A DNA stretch of 64,000 nt from Paenibacillus_AB hodogayensis (GCF_039536325.1 NZ_BAAAYO010000006.1:1-64000), one strand, 5' to 3'; positions 8,809 through 17,360 are shown, counted from the first letter of the stretch. Numbers and translations: made by a program. The notes: a model not told the origin generated them from the sequence alone.

Positions 8809-8938
8809 GTGAAAAACCTCCAGTAATTTTTTTCTTATTGACATGATCCCAGCTTATGGTCGACACTCCGCGTTTGTTACTGAGTCAATAGCCCATTTTT
8901 TGGGCATCTGTCCCAAAACGTCCGAACACGCAAAAAAA

Positions 8939-8969
8939 GCCGGCCCTCGGGTACCTCTGAGGGCCGGCT
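8939..8969 (-). terminator. strong terminator of the MFS gene
   Basis: An 11-bp perfect GC-rich stem (AGCCGGCCCTC and its complement) followed on the minus strand by seven T. It closes the ArsR-monooxygenase-MFS unit just before the TOMM precursor promoter region, so the two loci are transcriptionally separated. Confidence 0.9.
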
Positions 8970-8990
8970 CACTTTCTCTAGAAAATCTTT

Positions 8991-10187
8991 TCAAACTTCC
9001 GCTTTATCGGTTACGCTCAATGTTTGTTCCACTATTGCAGATCTTCGACGCATGGATAAAGCATAAATAGCCGGGATGAGTCCGATTGCGACGCCAACTC
9101 CACCAAACCAACCGACTGCTGAAAGAGAGATGCTTTCTACAATGACGCCCCCGATTACAGCCCCTACAGCCATGCCCAACTGCACGATAGAATTGTTCAA
9201 ACTCAGGATGATCCCCGAAGCCTGAGGAGCCATGCCGATTAAATAAACTTGTTGAACCGGCCCCGTCGACCAAGCGAAAAAGGACCAAAACATAAGCAAA
9301 GGTAACACGAACATGGACGAATGGGAGAACGCCGTCAGTAAAAATAATATGCCGGAGTGGAAGAGCAAGCCTCCTATCATCGTGCGGTGGACGCCCCATT
9401 TATCTGCACCGTAGCCGCCAACTTGGGAGCCCAGGAGACTGGCCAGTCCAAACACAAACAACCCGATGCTTACCATCCGTTCGCTCATCCCCGTAATGGT
9501 CAGAAGAAACGGCGTTATATAAGTGTACAGAATCATATATCCCAATATCCAGAAAAAACTGATGGACAGCGCGACTGAGATTCGGGGATTTTTTAACAAG
9601 GCGAGCTGTTCCCGGATAGGAACGGGAGCCTCTCCTTCCGATTTCGGAATCGTCGGCAAAAGGACCAACATCGCGATCAAGCTAAGAACGCCGATCCCCG
9701 TGAAGATGATTCTCCAATCATACGAGTCCGCAATGATCCTCCCAAGCGGGACCCCGAGAATGAGCGCGAGGTTAAAGCCCAAGAGAACCGTAGCGATAGC
9801 GCTGCCCTGTCTTCCAGGATGAGATATCTTGGCCGCAAAGGTCAGAGCGACAACCATAAAGACCCCCGTGCTTATCGCCAAAATAATTCTTGCTCCGATC
9901 AGCATGCCGTAGCCTGTAGTTGTGACAGTGATCAAGTTCCCTACGAAAAATAATCCCAAAGCCGACAGCATAAGCTTTCTTCGATCCATTTTTGCCGTGA
10001 GTGCAATAAGAATCGGAGTACCGATGGCATAAGCAAGCGAGTAGACCGTTATCAGCTGCCCGGCCGCCGCTACCGAAACTCCAACATCACTTGCAAGCCT
10101 ATCCAGAATGCCGGCAATGACGAACTCCGAAGTTCCGACTAAAAAGCTGATCATGGCCAGAATATAAATTTTCCATGAGTTTTTCAT
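8991..10187 (-). CDS. MFS transporter (AraJ/YdhP-type drug or sugar exporter)
   Basis: A 398-aa, about 12-segment major facilitator membrane protein. It opens with WKIYILAMISFLVGTSEFVI, the pattern of the AraJ/YdhP/YdhL subgroup, and has the loop motif AKMDRRKLML between segments 2 and 3. Members export drugs or small metabolites with proton antiport; the substrate is not readable here. A purine-rich AAAAGGAG lies upstream of the ATG. A 20-bp operator-like site at 10217-10236 lies in its promoter region and matches those near the ArsR gene, so it is likely under ArsR control with the monooxygenase. Being next to the TOMM locus does not make it the TOMM exporter. Confidence 0.85.
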   Translation of the reverse strand: MKNSWKIYILAMISFLVGTSEFVIAGILDRLASDVGVSVAAAGQLITVYSLAYAIGTPILIALTAKMDRRKLMLSALGLFFVGNLITVTTTGYGMLIGARIILAISTGVFMVVALTFAAKISHPGRQGSAIATVLLGFNLALILGVPLGRIIADSYDWRIIFTGIGVLSLIAMLVLLPTIPKSEGEAPVPIREQLALLKNPRISVALSISFFWILGYMILYTYITPFLLTITGMSERMVSIGLFVFGLASLLGSQVGGYGADKWGVHRTMIGGLLFHSGILFLLTAFSHSSMFVLPLLMFWSFFAWSTGPVQQVYLIGMAPQASGIILSLNNSIVQLGMAVGAVIGGVIVESISLSAVGWFGGVGVAIGLIPAIYALSMRRRSAIVEQTLSVTDKAEV

Positions 10188-10216
10188 AATATTGTTTGTC
10201 TCCTTTTCATTTCTAC

Positions 10217-10236
10217 AGTTCTAAATATGTGGAACT
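10217..10236. promoter_or_regulatory. ArsR operator-like site 1 (upstream of MFS)
   Basis: AGTTCTAAATATGTGGAACT: inverted AGTTC/GAACT arms 10 bases apart. It closely matches sites at 11417-11436 and 11760-11779, and its right flank (CATG then TTAAAAAAAT-like) also matches that of site 2. Confidence 0.6.
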
Positions 10237-10321
10237 CATGATTAAAAAAATAAGTTACTCGTTTTGCCAACGCCATTTCTTGGCCTAGTCAGTCTCTTTG
10301 CTCCCACGCTCGTCCGCTGTT

Positions 10322-11386
10322 TTAATCGTTACGGCCAGACGTCTGACGGGCGAGCTCCTTACGGACAATCGGGGCTACTTTAGTGCCGAGCAGCTCTATC
10401 GTCCGCAGCAAGTCGCGATGCGGCAACGAGCTGAAATCGACGTACATCAGAAATCGAGTCAAGCCTAGGTTGTTGTGCAGTAGTACGATCTTCTCTGCTA
10501 CATATTCGGGGTCCCCGACATAAAGAGCGCCATGAAGGCTGCAGGATGCATCGTACGAGTCGCGTGTATAAGGCGCCCAGCCTCGTTCTCGTCCAATCTG
10601 GTTCATTTGGGAAGCCATGACCGGATAAAACCGTTCTGTTGCTTCTTGTGTTGTATCCGAAATAAAGCCATGCGAATGCGTAGCAATTTGCAGCTTATTC
10701 GGATCGTGACCTGCTTTCACGGCGGCTTCCTTATAAAGCTTCACCAGGGTTGCGAATCTCTGCGGCATCCCGCCCAGGATCGAGAAGACAACCGGAAGTC
10801 CCAGCAAGCCGGCCCGAACAGCCGATTCCGGGTTGCCGCCTGTGCCGATCCAGACAGGTATAGGCTCCTGTTGTGCGCGAGGATAAATGCCCATATTGTC
10901 CATCGCCGGGCGATGACTGCCGCGCCAGGTCACCTTATCGGAAGCACGGATCTTCAGCAGCAGTTCCAGTTTTTCTTCAAACAATTCCTCGTAATCTTTC
11001 AGGTCATAGCCGAATAGCGGAAACGATTCGATGAATGACCCCCGTCCGGCCATGATCTCCGCCCGTCCGTTCGACAGACCGTCCAGCGTTGCAAAGTCCT
11101 GATATACCCTCACCGGATCATCCGAAGAGAGCACCGTCACTGCGCTCGAGAGCCGGATCCGCTTCGTTGCAGCGGCAGCGGCGGCCAGAATGACGGCTGG
11201 CGACGAGCTTGTGTAGTCGATTCGATGATGTTCGCCGATGGCATAGACGTCAAGGCCGACTTGATCTGCCAATTGAATCTCTTCTATCGCTTGGCGCAGC
11301 CTCTGGGCGTGTGTGACACCATTTCCGGGATTTGCATGGAGGAATGTGCTAATTCCAATCTCCATCGTATTCGTTTGACCGCTCAT
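10322..11386 (-). CDS. LLM class flavin-dependent oxidoreductase
   Basis: A 354-aa bacterial-luciferase-like monooxygenase (FMN and NAD(P)H-linked). It shows the family pattern: MEIGISTFLHANPG at the start, DVYAIGEHHRIDYTSSSP near residue 50, TKRIRLSSAVTVLSSDDPVR near 85, GRAEIMAGRGSFIESFPLF, and PVWIGTGGNPESAVRAGLLG. The substrate is unknown. AAGGAGAG stands before three consecutive ATG codons (11392, 11389, 11386); I choose the last for spacing. An open frame extends 43 codons further but overlaps the ArsR gene and has no site. It probably forms one regulon with the ArsR and MFS genes. Confidence 0.85.
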   Translation of the reverse strand: MSGQTNTMEIGISTFLHANPGNGVTHAQRLRQAIEEIQLADQVGLDVYAIGEHHRIDYTSSSPAVILAAAAAATKRIRLSSAVTVLSSDDPVRVYQDFATLDGLSNGRAEIMAGRGSFIESFPLFGYDLKDYEELFEEKLELLLKIRASDKVTWRGSHRPAMDNMGIYPRAQQEPIPVWIGTGGNPESAVRAGLLGLPVVFSILGGMPQRFATLVKLYKEAAVKAGHDPNKLQIATHSHGFISDTTQEATERFYPVMASQMNQIGRERGWAPYTRDSYDASCSLHGALYVGDPEYVAEKIVLLHNNLGLTRFLMYVDFSSLPHRDLLRTIELLGTKVAPIVRKELARQTSGRND

Positions 11387-11416
11387 CATCATTCTCTCCT
11401 TCATTAACAATTCTAT

Positions 11417-11436
11417 ATTTCTAAATCTGTAGAACT
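11417..11436. promoter_or_regulatory. ArsR operator-like site 2 (upstream of monooxygenase)
   Basis: ATTTCTAAATCTGTAGAACT lies between the ArsR stop and the monooxygenase start. It matches site 1 at 17 of 20 positions, with the same flanking CATG and A-run. This suggests the monooxygenase also has its own regulated promoter. Confidence 0.6.
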
Positions 11437-11450
11437 CATGTTTAAAAAAA

Positions 11451-11732
11451 TTACGCCAACAAATAGGGCGCGAATTTTTCTGCCATTTCTCGATTGACGT
11501 TATAGTGAATAAACGATCCATTCTTACGAAAATGAATCAAGCCAGAGTCCGTCAATTGCTTCAGATGATGCGATAGCGTAGAGCCTGCAACCGATTCAAG
11601 CTTTTCACCGATGGCGGTGAAGCATAAATTACTCTCTTTCGCGAGCAGTAAGACGATTTTCAATCGGGTAGGTTCCCCCAAAGCTTTATACAGTTTAACG
11701 GCTTGCCCCATATCTTCTTGATTTTCTCCCAT
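11451..11732 (-). CDS. ArsR/SmtB family transcriptional repressor
   Basis: A 93-aa winged-helix repressor. It has LYKALGEPTRLKIVLLL, the recognition region STLSHHLKQLTDSGLIHFRK and a beta-wing ending GSFIHYNVN, all typical of the family. It lacks the ELCVCDL metal-binding motif of ArsR/SmtB (here KESNLCFTAIG with one Cys), so it is more likely a non-metal, ligand- or redox-responsive member. The ATG at 11732 is chosen because GGGAGGTG lies 5-6 bases upstream. It heads a leftward set with a monooxygenase and an exporter, each preceded by a similar 20-bp site. Confidence 0.85.
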   Translation of the reverse strand: MGENQEDMGQAVKLYKALGEPTRLKIVLLLAKESNLCFTAIGEKLESVAGSTLSHHLKQLTDSGLIHFRKNGSFIHYNVNREMAEKFAPYLLA

Positions 11733-11759
11733 TCGTATCACCTCCCGAATCTATTCAGC

Positions 11760-11779
11760 AGTTCTATAACTATCGAAGT
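11760..11779. promoter_or_regulatory. ArsR operator-like site 3 (upstream of arsR-like gene)
   Basis: AGTTCTATAACTATCGAAGT shares the AGTTCTA left arm and a near-match right arm with sites 1 and 2. Its position ahead of the regulator fits autoregulation. Confidence 0.5.
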
Positions 11780-11877
11780 CGATAATATCACCATTCCGAT
11801 CAAAAGTAAATGGAATTCATTGGGTTCATCATCCGGCTTCGTTACAAATTAAGGTCAAGGTTTCAGATGTGGCAAGT

Positions 11878-11918
11878 AGGAGCTTCGCACGAATCAGATG
11901 GGAGCTCCTTTTATTTTT
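11878..11918 (+). terminator. orphan plus-strand terminator
   Basis: AGGAGCT pairs with AGCTCCT across an 18-base loop and is followed by TTTTATTTTTT. No plus-strand gene lies upstream within this window, so it may be left over from a lost gene or end an unseen short transcript. Confidence 0.4.
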
Positions 11919-12012
11919 TGTAGCGGCACGATACTTTATGCTTTATTTTGAGTGTCGGCAGTATTATGCTTAATAATTGCATGTTTGAAATTAATGCGGG
12001 ATAAATAGTGTG

Positions 12013-12041
12013 AACGGCCGCCCCCCTCGGGGCAGCCGTTT
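12013..12041 (-). terminator. weak terminator after the Cfr-like gene
   Basis: AACGGC-GCCCC arms pair around a short loop downstream of the methylase stop. The following bases on the minus strand are only moderately T-rich, so termination may be inefficient. Confidence 0.45.
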
Positions 12042-12074
12042 GAATTTCCAGTCGCAGACACGCTGCAACTAACG

Positions 12075-13106
12075 TTATTGGGTTCGGTACAGCTGGCCGC
12101 ACGCCGCGTTAATGTCCGATCCGAATTGAGTGCGAACCGTGATGCTGATCCCCTTCGACTTCAATACCTGGACAAACGCCTCAATCTGAAGCGCATCGGA
12201 TGCCCGGTAGCGTTCAGGCGTAACTTCGGTCGAATTGTAAGGAATCAGGTTGACATGGTACAGATGCTCCCCCGGTCCCCGCCCTCGCAACAACCCGGCA
12301 ACCGCTTCCGCATGCTTGATCGAGTCGTTGACCCCTCGAAGTAGAATATACGCAATGTACACCTTCCTGCCCGTATGTCGGATATGGCGATCCAAGGCAT
12401 TCAGTACATCGGGAATCGGGAAACGATCGTTGATCGGCATCAATTCGCTTCGCTGATCGTCGAAGGGCGAATGCAGCGAGAAAGTGAGATTGACCTGCGG
12501 AAACTCCCTCGTCAATTTGTCGATCCCCGGCAATAAGCCGATCGTGGAAATCGTAATACGCCGATGTCCTAAACCAAAAAGTTTCGGGTCGGTCAATATC
12601 GTTAGTGCCGTAAACACATTCGGGTTGGCAAGCGCCTCTCCCATACCCATGAAAGAGACGCTGTCCAAGGCATGTCCGTTCAAACGGAAGTGCAGCAATT
12701 GGTCGGTAATTTCGTCGGCAGTCAGATTTCGTTTCAAGCCGATGGTGCCGGTAGCGCAAAATTTGCATCCGAATCCGCAGCCGCACTGACTGGAAATACA
12801 ATAAGATTTCCACCCTCGTTCATAAGTAAGCTGTACGGCCTCTACGAACTCGCCGCCCTTTGTGGCGTAGAGCACTTTACTGACCTGACTCGACGTGATC
12901 TCCTTAACCGGAGCCATGCTGCAAACGCGCGGACCGAGCGTCCGGGTCAACTCATTGCGTAAAGATTGGGGCAGCATCGTCATTCGTTCATATTCACCGA
13001 TGCTCTGTTTGAAGATCGCATCTATTACTTGTTTATATCGAAACAACGGCTGTTTGAGATCGATCAGCAGCTGCCGAATCGTTTCATATTTTGAGACCAG
13101 CTTCAT
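12075..13106 (-). CDS. cfr-like: Cfr-like 23S rRNA (A2503-C8) methyltransferase
   Basis: A 343-aa radical-SAM enzyme of the RlmN/Cfr family. It has the iron-sulfur motif C110-x3-C114-x2-C117 (in SSQCGCGFGCKFCATG), SFMGMGEALANPNVF, QVNLTFSLHSPFDDQRSELM and the methyl-carrier Cys at 336 (NAACGQL). The wording of these motifs is closer to my memory of Cfr (for example LKRNLTADEITDQLL and ISTIGLLP) than to housekeeping RlmN, which also has a longer N-terminus. Cfr enzymes methylate C8 of A2503 and protect ribosomes from several peptidyl-transferase antibiotics. AAAGGAG lies 5-6 bases before the ATG. A long regulated leader precedes it. The Cfr rather than RlmN call is probable, not proven. Confidence 0.8.
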   Translation of the reverse strand: MKLVSKYETIRQLLIDLKQPLFRYKQVIDAIFKQSIGEYERMTMLPQSLRNELTRTLGPRVCSMAPVKEITSSQVSKVLYATKGGEFVEAVQLTYERGWKSYCISSQCGCGFGCKFCATGTIGLKRNLTADEITDQLLHFRLNGHALDSVSFMGMGEALANPNVFTALTILTDPKLFGLGHRRITISTIGLLPGIDKLTREFPQVNLTFSLHSPFDDQRSELMPINDRFPIPDVLNALDRHIRHTGRKVYIAYILLRGVNDSIKHAEAVAGLLRGRGPGEHLYHVNLIPYNSTEVTPERYRASDALQIEAFVQVLKSKGISITVRTQFGSDINAACGQLYRTQ

Positions 13107-13218
13107 GTCTTCTCCTTTACCGCCGGAGAAAACGTCAGGAACGCCACCGTATAGCGGTGCCTTCCCCCATCATGAGCCAACTACGCAGGTTCCGCACGAA
13201 ACGCTTGGAGACCGATCG

Positions 13219-13329
13219 CTACGTGTACCTGTCGATCGTTTGGTGACTCTCCGGCATGCGAATGTTTTGGGGTGAACCAACCGCCGGGAACCGGCTCACC
13301 CGATCATCTGCGACCGCAATCAACCTCAT
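13219..13329 (-). CDS. putative 36-aa leader peptide of the Cfr-like gene
   Basis: A short ORF beginning MRLIAVADDR with an excellent site (GGAGGAGAAGG) upstream and a stop 113 bases before the methylase start. It lies downstream of the leader terminator. The opening Met-Arg-Leu recalls drug-stalled erm leader peptides, but it lacks the following basic residue of the MRLR arrest motif. A stem (arms GGTGAACC and GGCTCACC, 13271-13300) lies inside it. Role in induction is inference. Confidence 0.5.
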   Translation of the reverse strand: MRLIAVADDRVSRFPAVGSPQNIRMPESHQTIDRYT

Positions 13330-13380
13330 CGTTCCTTCTCCTCCAATCGAGTTAGTCGTTCGTTTCGCCTTGTCCATGGA

Positions 13381-13423
13381 CACAAAAGAAAGAGCGGGAA
13401 GAAAGTGACCTTTCTTCCCGCTC
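13381..13423 (-). terminator. leader terminator upstream of the Cfr-like gene
   Basis: A perfect 14-bp stem (GAGCGGGAAGAAAG and its complement, 4-base loop, 13392-13423) is followed on the minus strand by TTTCTTTT. It lies about 170 bases after the likely promoter and 275 bases before the methylase, so transcription would stop early unless the hairpin is prevented. An upstream copy of the 5' arm (GAGCGGAA, complement at 13518-13525) could pair with the 3' arm as antiterminator. Confidence 0.8.
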
Positions 13424-13548
13424 AAAAACGGAAATTCCCAAAAAAGGGGAATATAGAGAACCCGTGATTGGAGTGAAAAGAATCAGGTAACGTTCTTGCC
13501 AAAAAGAATAAAACAAATTCCGCTCTATTCTTTAACAGGGCAAGTCTA

Positions 13549-13581
13549 TTACATGATCCTCTTCATCTCCTTACGTTCCAT
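13549..13581 (-). CDS. possible tiny uORF in the Cfr-like leader
   Basis: A 10-codon frame reads MERKEMKRIM and then TAA TAG. The first ATG is almost at the predicted transcript start. Alternatively AAGGAG (13567-13572) directs the last ATG, giving a start-stop ATG-TAA. Very short uORFs before a terminator are typical of ribosome-mediated attenuation. Translation is not demonstrated. Confidence 0.35.
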   Translation of the reverse strand: MERKEMKRIM

Positions 13582-13590
13582 GTTAGCGAA

Positions 13591-13619
13591 ATTCTAACAT
13601 ATCTATTATTTTGGTGCAA
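13591..13619 (-). promoter_or_regulatory. sigma-A type promoter of the Cfr-like gene
   Basis: TTGCAC (13619-13614), a 17-base spacer and TAGAAT (13596-13591) on the minus strand. The inverted repeat ATGTTAG/CTAACAT overlaps the -10 region. Transcripts would carry a leader of about 480 bases. Confidence 0.6.
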
Positions 13620-13733
13620 CATCCGGTCACACTTCAGTGCTTCATTCGCAACCGCGTCCGTACCCCTGCGAGGCTGGTGCAGACGTATCGGCCGCTCGCG
13701 ATGTCGCCCTGTATGTCCGACGAACGGACTTCC

Positions 13734-15695
13734 TTATCCTTCGATAAAGCTGTTCGTCGCTGCCCCGACTTCCTTCAACACTGGCAGCGAGACGTACAAA
13801 ATCGAGCCGGCCGAGGCGGATATTTTGCGCAGGCCGAACGAAACGGTGCCGCTCGCCGGCATCAGATCGACGTAGCTGATCAGACGCCAGTTCGTATCCG
13901 GCGTATAAGCCGTTGTGTTCATGCTCAACTGGCTCGTATACGCGACGGCTCCGGTGCTCGCCGCAGACGCGCGGGCGTAGAAGGCAATGTACACGTACTT
14001 GCCGGCAAGCCGCGGGTAATCTGCGAGATTGATCGAGAAGCCGAACACATCGGTGTTCGCCGCGCCGCTCAGCTCGTATACGTCGTTGCCGTTAAACTTG
14101 GTTGCCGAAGGCGCGATCGCCCCACCGCCTCCGCTAAAGACGGACGTGAACGTCGACGGGGCTGGCGCATAGTTCGGCTCCGGCACACCTTGAAGCCAGG
14201 CGCTGTGCAGCAATGTCGTCGCTTGTCCCAAATCCTCAATCCACAACGTCTTGAGCGTCATGGCCGTTTTATGGTTCTCCCATACGCCGTTTCCATAAAT
14301 GCGCAAGTTGTTGACCTTCGCGCCGAGTCCGGTCTTGCTTGTCCCCGTGCGCAGTAAAGAGTAAGTTACTGCTGGCGTCTTGTAACGGACGAACGTGTTG
14401 TTGCCGATCTCCAGACTGCTTCCTGCCGAGTAGCAGGCGACGAACGACTCGTCCGACGAGACGGACACGATATTGTTCGTGATCCGTACCGCTCCGGTCG
14501 GATACGCGTTAGCGATAATGTTCGGCGCCGTATTTCCGTTGATGATGATACAAGAGCGGATGAGCCGGTTCGGGTTTTGCAGCTGGTAGCCGACCGATCC
14601 GTTGTCTTCGAAATAGCAGTCCGAGATGTCGAGCGGCGTATTGAGCATTTTGGTGTATATGCCGCCGACTTTGTTTTTCTCAATGGAACAACCGTTGAAG
14701 CGGACGGTCAGCGAGCTGTTGGCCAGATTGGCGGCAAAGCCGTCATTGGAGAACAGCTTCGTATTGACGACGTTCAGCATGTTCACATTGTCGGCGGTGA
14801 AGAAGATGCCGTCTCCGAAGTTGAATGATAGCTCGCACGTCTCGATATCGTTGCACCAGCCGTAACCGATACCGATAGCCGCAACCTTCGTCTGCACGAC
14901 CCGGATACGCCGGAACAGCGAATGGGAAATCTTCTTCGTATAAATGCCGTACTCGAACTTGCCGGTTTCCCCTTGAATGACGATATCCGAAAACTCGAAC
15001 CGTTCCGCAACCTTCGAATCGTCGAATAGGAACGCGGCTTTCAGCGGTGCTGCAGGCGTAATCGAGGAATGGGCGCGAATCCAGGAGCCCTTGTGATAGC
15101 CGTCTCCGACAATGCGGATCGACCGCTTGGAGGCGCCGATGACGATCGGGGCGGAGATCATGTAGTCCGCCGTCGGCAAGTACAGCGTATCTCCCCGGTC
15201 CTGGGCGATATCGACGGCTTTTTGCAAAGCCGCCGTGTCGTCGCTGACTCCGTCGCCCTTGGCGCCGAACCACTTGGCGTTCAACGCTCCGGAATACAAT
15301 CTCTTGAAACGCAGACCGGATGCGGATACGAGAACCGTTCCCGTGTTGTCCGCCGTCGTCGTATCGCTCGAATCGTAGCGGAAATGCCCTTCTTGCGCCA
15401 GGTCCCGCACGAAATGGACATGATCCGGATTGGCGGCCGTTGCGGCGCGCAGGACGGCGATCGTCGTATTGATGACGAATTCGTCCGGGGAGCAGCATCC
15501 GTCCTCGGCCAGTCCATAGACCGAACCGGTTACGCTTTCAAAAGCGGCCGCATCGGTTCGCTGCGTGATCAAGCTGCCTGCTGCCAGCGCCGCTCCGGCG
15601 ATGCCGAGCGACTTCAGCAGCTTTCTGCGGCTCATGGCCTGCTCACCCTGCTCTTCCATTACCAGCGTGACGTCCGTACGATTGTTGGTCTCCAT
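13734..15695 (-). CDS. exported right-handed beta-helix (pectate-lyase superfamily) protein
   Basis: A 653-aa protein. Residues 22-50 (SRRKLLKSLGIAGAALAAGS) form a twin-arginine-type signal. LNAKWFGAKGDGVSDDTAAL near 150 is the start signature of the pectate-lyase-3/glycosyl hydrolase 55-like fold, followed by repeated beta-helix strands to about residue 450. The C-terminal 150 residues look like a beta-sandwich carbohydrate-binding domain. It probably binds or cleaves a polysaccharide outside the cell. TAGGAGG lies before the ATG at 15695, which I prefer to an upstream start at 15767. It is the last gene behind the sugar ABC transporter genes and probably shares their function. Confidence 0.75.
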   Translation of the reverse strand: METNNRTDVTLVMEEQGEQAMSRRKLLKSLGIAGAALAAGSLITQRTDAAAFESVTGSVYGLAEDGCCSPDEFVINTTIAVLRAATAANPDHVHFVRDLAQEGHFRYDSSDTTTADNTGTVLVSASGLRFKRLYSGALNAKWFGAKGDGVSDDTAALQKAVDIAQDRGDTLYLPTADYMISAPIVIGASKRSIRIVGDGYHKGSWIRAHSSITPAAPLKAAFLFDDSKVAERFEFSDIVIQGETGKFEYGIYTKKISHSLFRRIRVVQTKVAAIGIGYGWCNDIETCELSFNFGDGIFFTADNVNMLNVVNTKLFSNDGFAANLANSSLTVRFNGCSIEKNKVGGIYTKMLNTPLDISDCYFEDNGSVGYQLQNPNRLIRSCIIINGNTAPNIIANAYPTGAVRITNNIVSVSSDESFVACYSAGSSLEIGNNTFVRYKTPAVTYSLLRTGTSKTGLGAKVNNLRIYGNGVWENHKTAMTLKTLWIEDLGQATTLLHSAWLQGVPEPNYAPAPSTFTSVFSGGGGAIAPSATKFNGNDVYELSGAANTDVFGFSINLADYPRLAGKYVYIAFYARASAASTGAVAYTSQLSMNTTAYTPDTNWRLISYVDLMPASGTVSFGLRKISASAGSILYVSLPVLKEVGAATNSFIEG

Positions 15696-15812
15696 CGGGA
15701 TTCCTCCTATATGTAGTCGTTTCATATAGATTCCTTCACGTATGTCGAGTCCCCGATGTCTTGGCATACAGGCGGCCGCCGAAGCGACCGCCGTCTGGAC
15801 CAGCGCTAACCG

Positions 15813-17360
15813 TTATTTCAACAAACCTTGCTCCTTCAACTGCTTCTCTGCGGATTCCGTGTACAGTTTGTACTTGAACGTTTCCTCCAGTGTCTTGAGG
15901 AACGCCGGATACTCGGACAGCGGACGTTTGCCGAAGATGAACTTTACCATTTCCTCCTTTGCGTAGCGGTCGGCGTCAGCCTTGTTAAACCCATCCGGCG
16001 GAATAACCGAGCTGTCGAGCAGACGAATCCGCTTCGCGTTCGCTGCCGCCGCGCTGACTTCCTTCTGGTTGGGGAATTTGTTCGCCAGATAAGACTCGTT
16101 CGGACGACCAGTCAGTTGGTACAGCGTGAAATAGTTGCCTTCCTTGGTCATCAGCTCGGTTAGCACGAACTTGCCGTCCTGCTTGTTGTAGTGCTTTCCT
16201 TCGATGCCATACATGACCAGTTCGTTGCCTTCCTTCGAGGAGACGTAGTTGATCAGATCGAATACTTTTTGCAGCTTCGCCTTATCCTTCTCCAGCGTCT
16301 TCGGAATGGCGAGCAACCGTCCCGGTCTGTCGTAATCGAACGCTCCGTCGAACTGGCCTGCAGGTCCCGACGGTGACGGAATGTTGATCCACTCCGCCTT
16401 CGGATTGACCGTCTTGTACTGCGTCACGAACTCGTCCTTGACGATCCCCGTCCAAGGGTAATTGACGATACCTCCTTTGCCCTGGAATGCTTTTTGCTGA
16501 ATTTCGTTGGATTTATTCGTCATAATCTCCGGATCGACCACGCCGGCATCGATCAATTTCTTCATCGCCGCAAGCGCTTCCGGCATACCCGGATCATAGA
16601 ACGCGTTCATCAACTTCTCGTCTTTCTTATAGAATGCTCCGGCAAACGGGTTGCTTGTGCCGTAGGCGCCGAGCACTTGCGCAAAAGCGGAAAACTCGCC
16701 GCCTAGGATGCCGTACGTATCTTTTTTGCCGTTGCCGTCGGGATCGTTGTCGGTAAATGCCTTCGAAACGGCGAGCAGCTCATCCAGCGTTGTGGGCGCT
16801 TTCAGGTTTAGCTTGTCGAGCCAGTCCTTGCGAATCCAAAAGGCGTCGAACGGAGCGTCCCCGTTGCGCGGAACCGCATACACTTTGCCGTTGTAGGAAG
16901 CTTTCTTCAACAGCTCGCTGCCGAGCGACGTAACGAAGTCGCCGGCCGGCTTCAGCTCTTTGCCGAAGTAAGGCGTCAGATCGAGCAGCAGCCCTTTGTC
17001 GGCATATTCTTTCAGCTCGGGATACGTAACCTGGAACAAATCCGGATAGTTGCCCGCAGAGATGCGAAGCCGGATCTGCTTCGAGTAATCGTCCGGCGTT
17101 TGAAAAGGCGCCAAGGTCAAATCGATTCCCAGCTTCTTGTCCAACTGCTGCTTGATCACGTCCGATTCGGGCATCGGCAGGCCGGTTCCGGTCAGCGTGA
17201 CGTTAAGGGCGACCGGCGCGGCCGGCTTGCCCCCGCTGCCCGACGCGTTGTCGCCGCCTGTGGCGGAGGTGCCCGATCCCGAGCTGCCGCAGGCGGACAA
17301 CAGCGCCGCCGTCAAAGCCAGCGCTGTCGTAGCGACAGCGCCTTTCTTGTTTTTTACCAT
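15813..17360 (-). CDS. extracellular solute-binding lipoprotein (LplA-type)
   Basis: A 515-aa substrate-binding protein of a carbohydrate ABC importer. The signal peptide ends in LLSAC with the lipidated Cys at 24, followed by a Ser/Gly-rich linker. The mature part shows the family-1-like pattern, e.g. YPDLFQVTYPELKEYADKGL and GKVYAVPRNGDAPFDAFWIR. At more than 500 aa it belongs to the long LplA-like group linked to oligosaccharide uptake with LplB/LplC permeases. The start at 17360 follows GAGGGGAA. No ATPase is encoded here; such importers commonly share a general ATPase encoded elsewhere. Confidence 0.9.
   Translation of the reverse strand: MVKNKKGAVATTALALTAALLSACGSSGSGTSATGGDNASGSGGKPAAPVALNVTLTGTGLPMPESDVIKQQLDKKLGIDLTLAPFQTPDDYSKQIRLRISAGNYPDLFQVTYPELKEYADKGLLLDLTPYFGKELKPAGDFVTSLGSELLKKASYNGKVYAVPRNGDAPFDAFWIRKDWLDKLNLKAPTTLDELLAVSKAFTDNDPDGNGKKDTYGILGGEFSAFAQVLGAYGTSNPFAGAFYKKDEKLMNAFYDPGMPEALAAMKKLIDAGVVDPEIMTNKSNEIQQKAFQGKGGIVNYPWTGIVKDEFVTQYKTVNPKAEWINIPSPSGPAGQFDGAFDYDRPGRLLAIPKTLEKDKAKLQKVFDLINYVSSKEGNELVMYGIEGKHYNKQDGKFVLTELMTKEGNYFTLYQLTGRPNESYLANKFPNQKEVSAAAANAKRIRLLDSSVIPPDGFNKADADRYAKEEMVKFIFGKRPLSEYPAFLKTLEETFKYKLYTESAEKQLKEQGLLK

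Noticed and set aside
8991..10187. MFS transporter as dedicated TOMM exporter
   Set aside because: A strong terminator separates it from the precursor, and operator-like sites tie it to the ArsR set instead.
12075..13106. Housekeeping RlmN for the methylase
   Set aside because: Motif wording resembles Cfr more closely, the N-terminus is short, and a drug-response-type leader precedes it. Not fully excluded without alignment.
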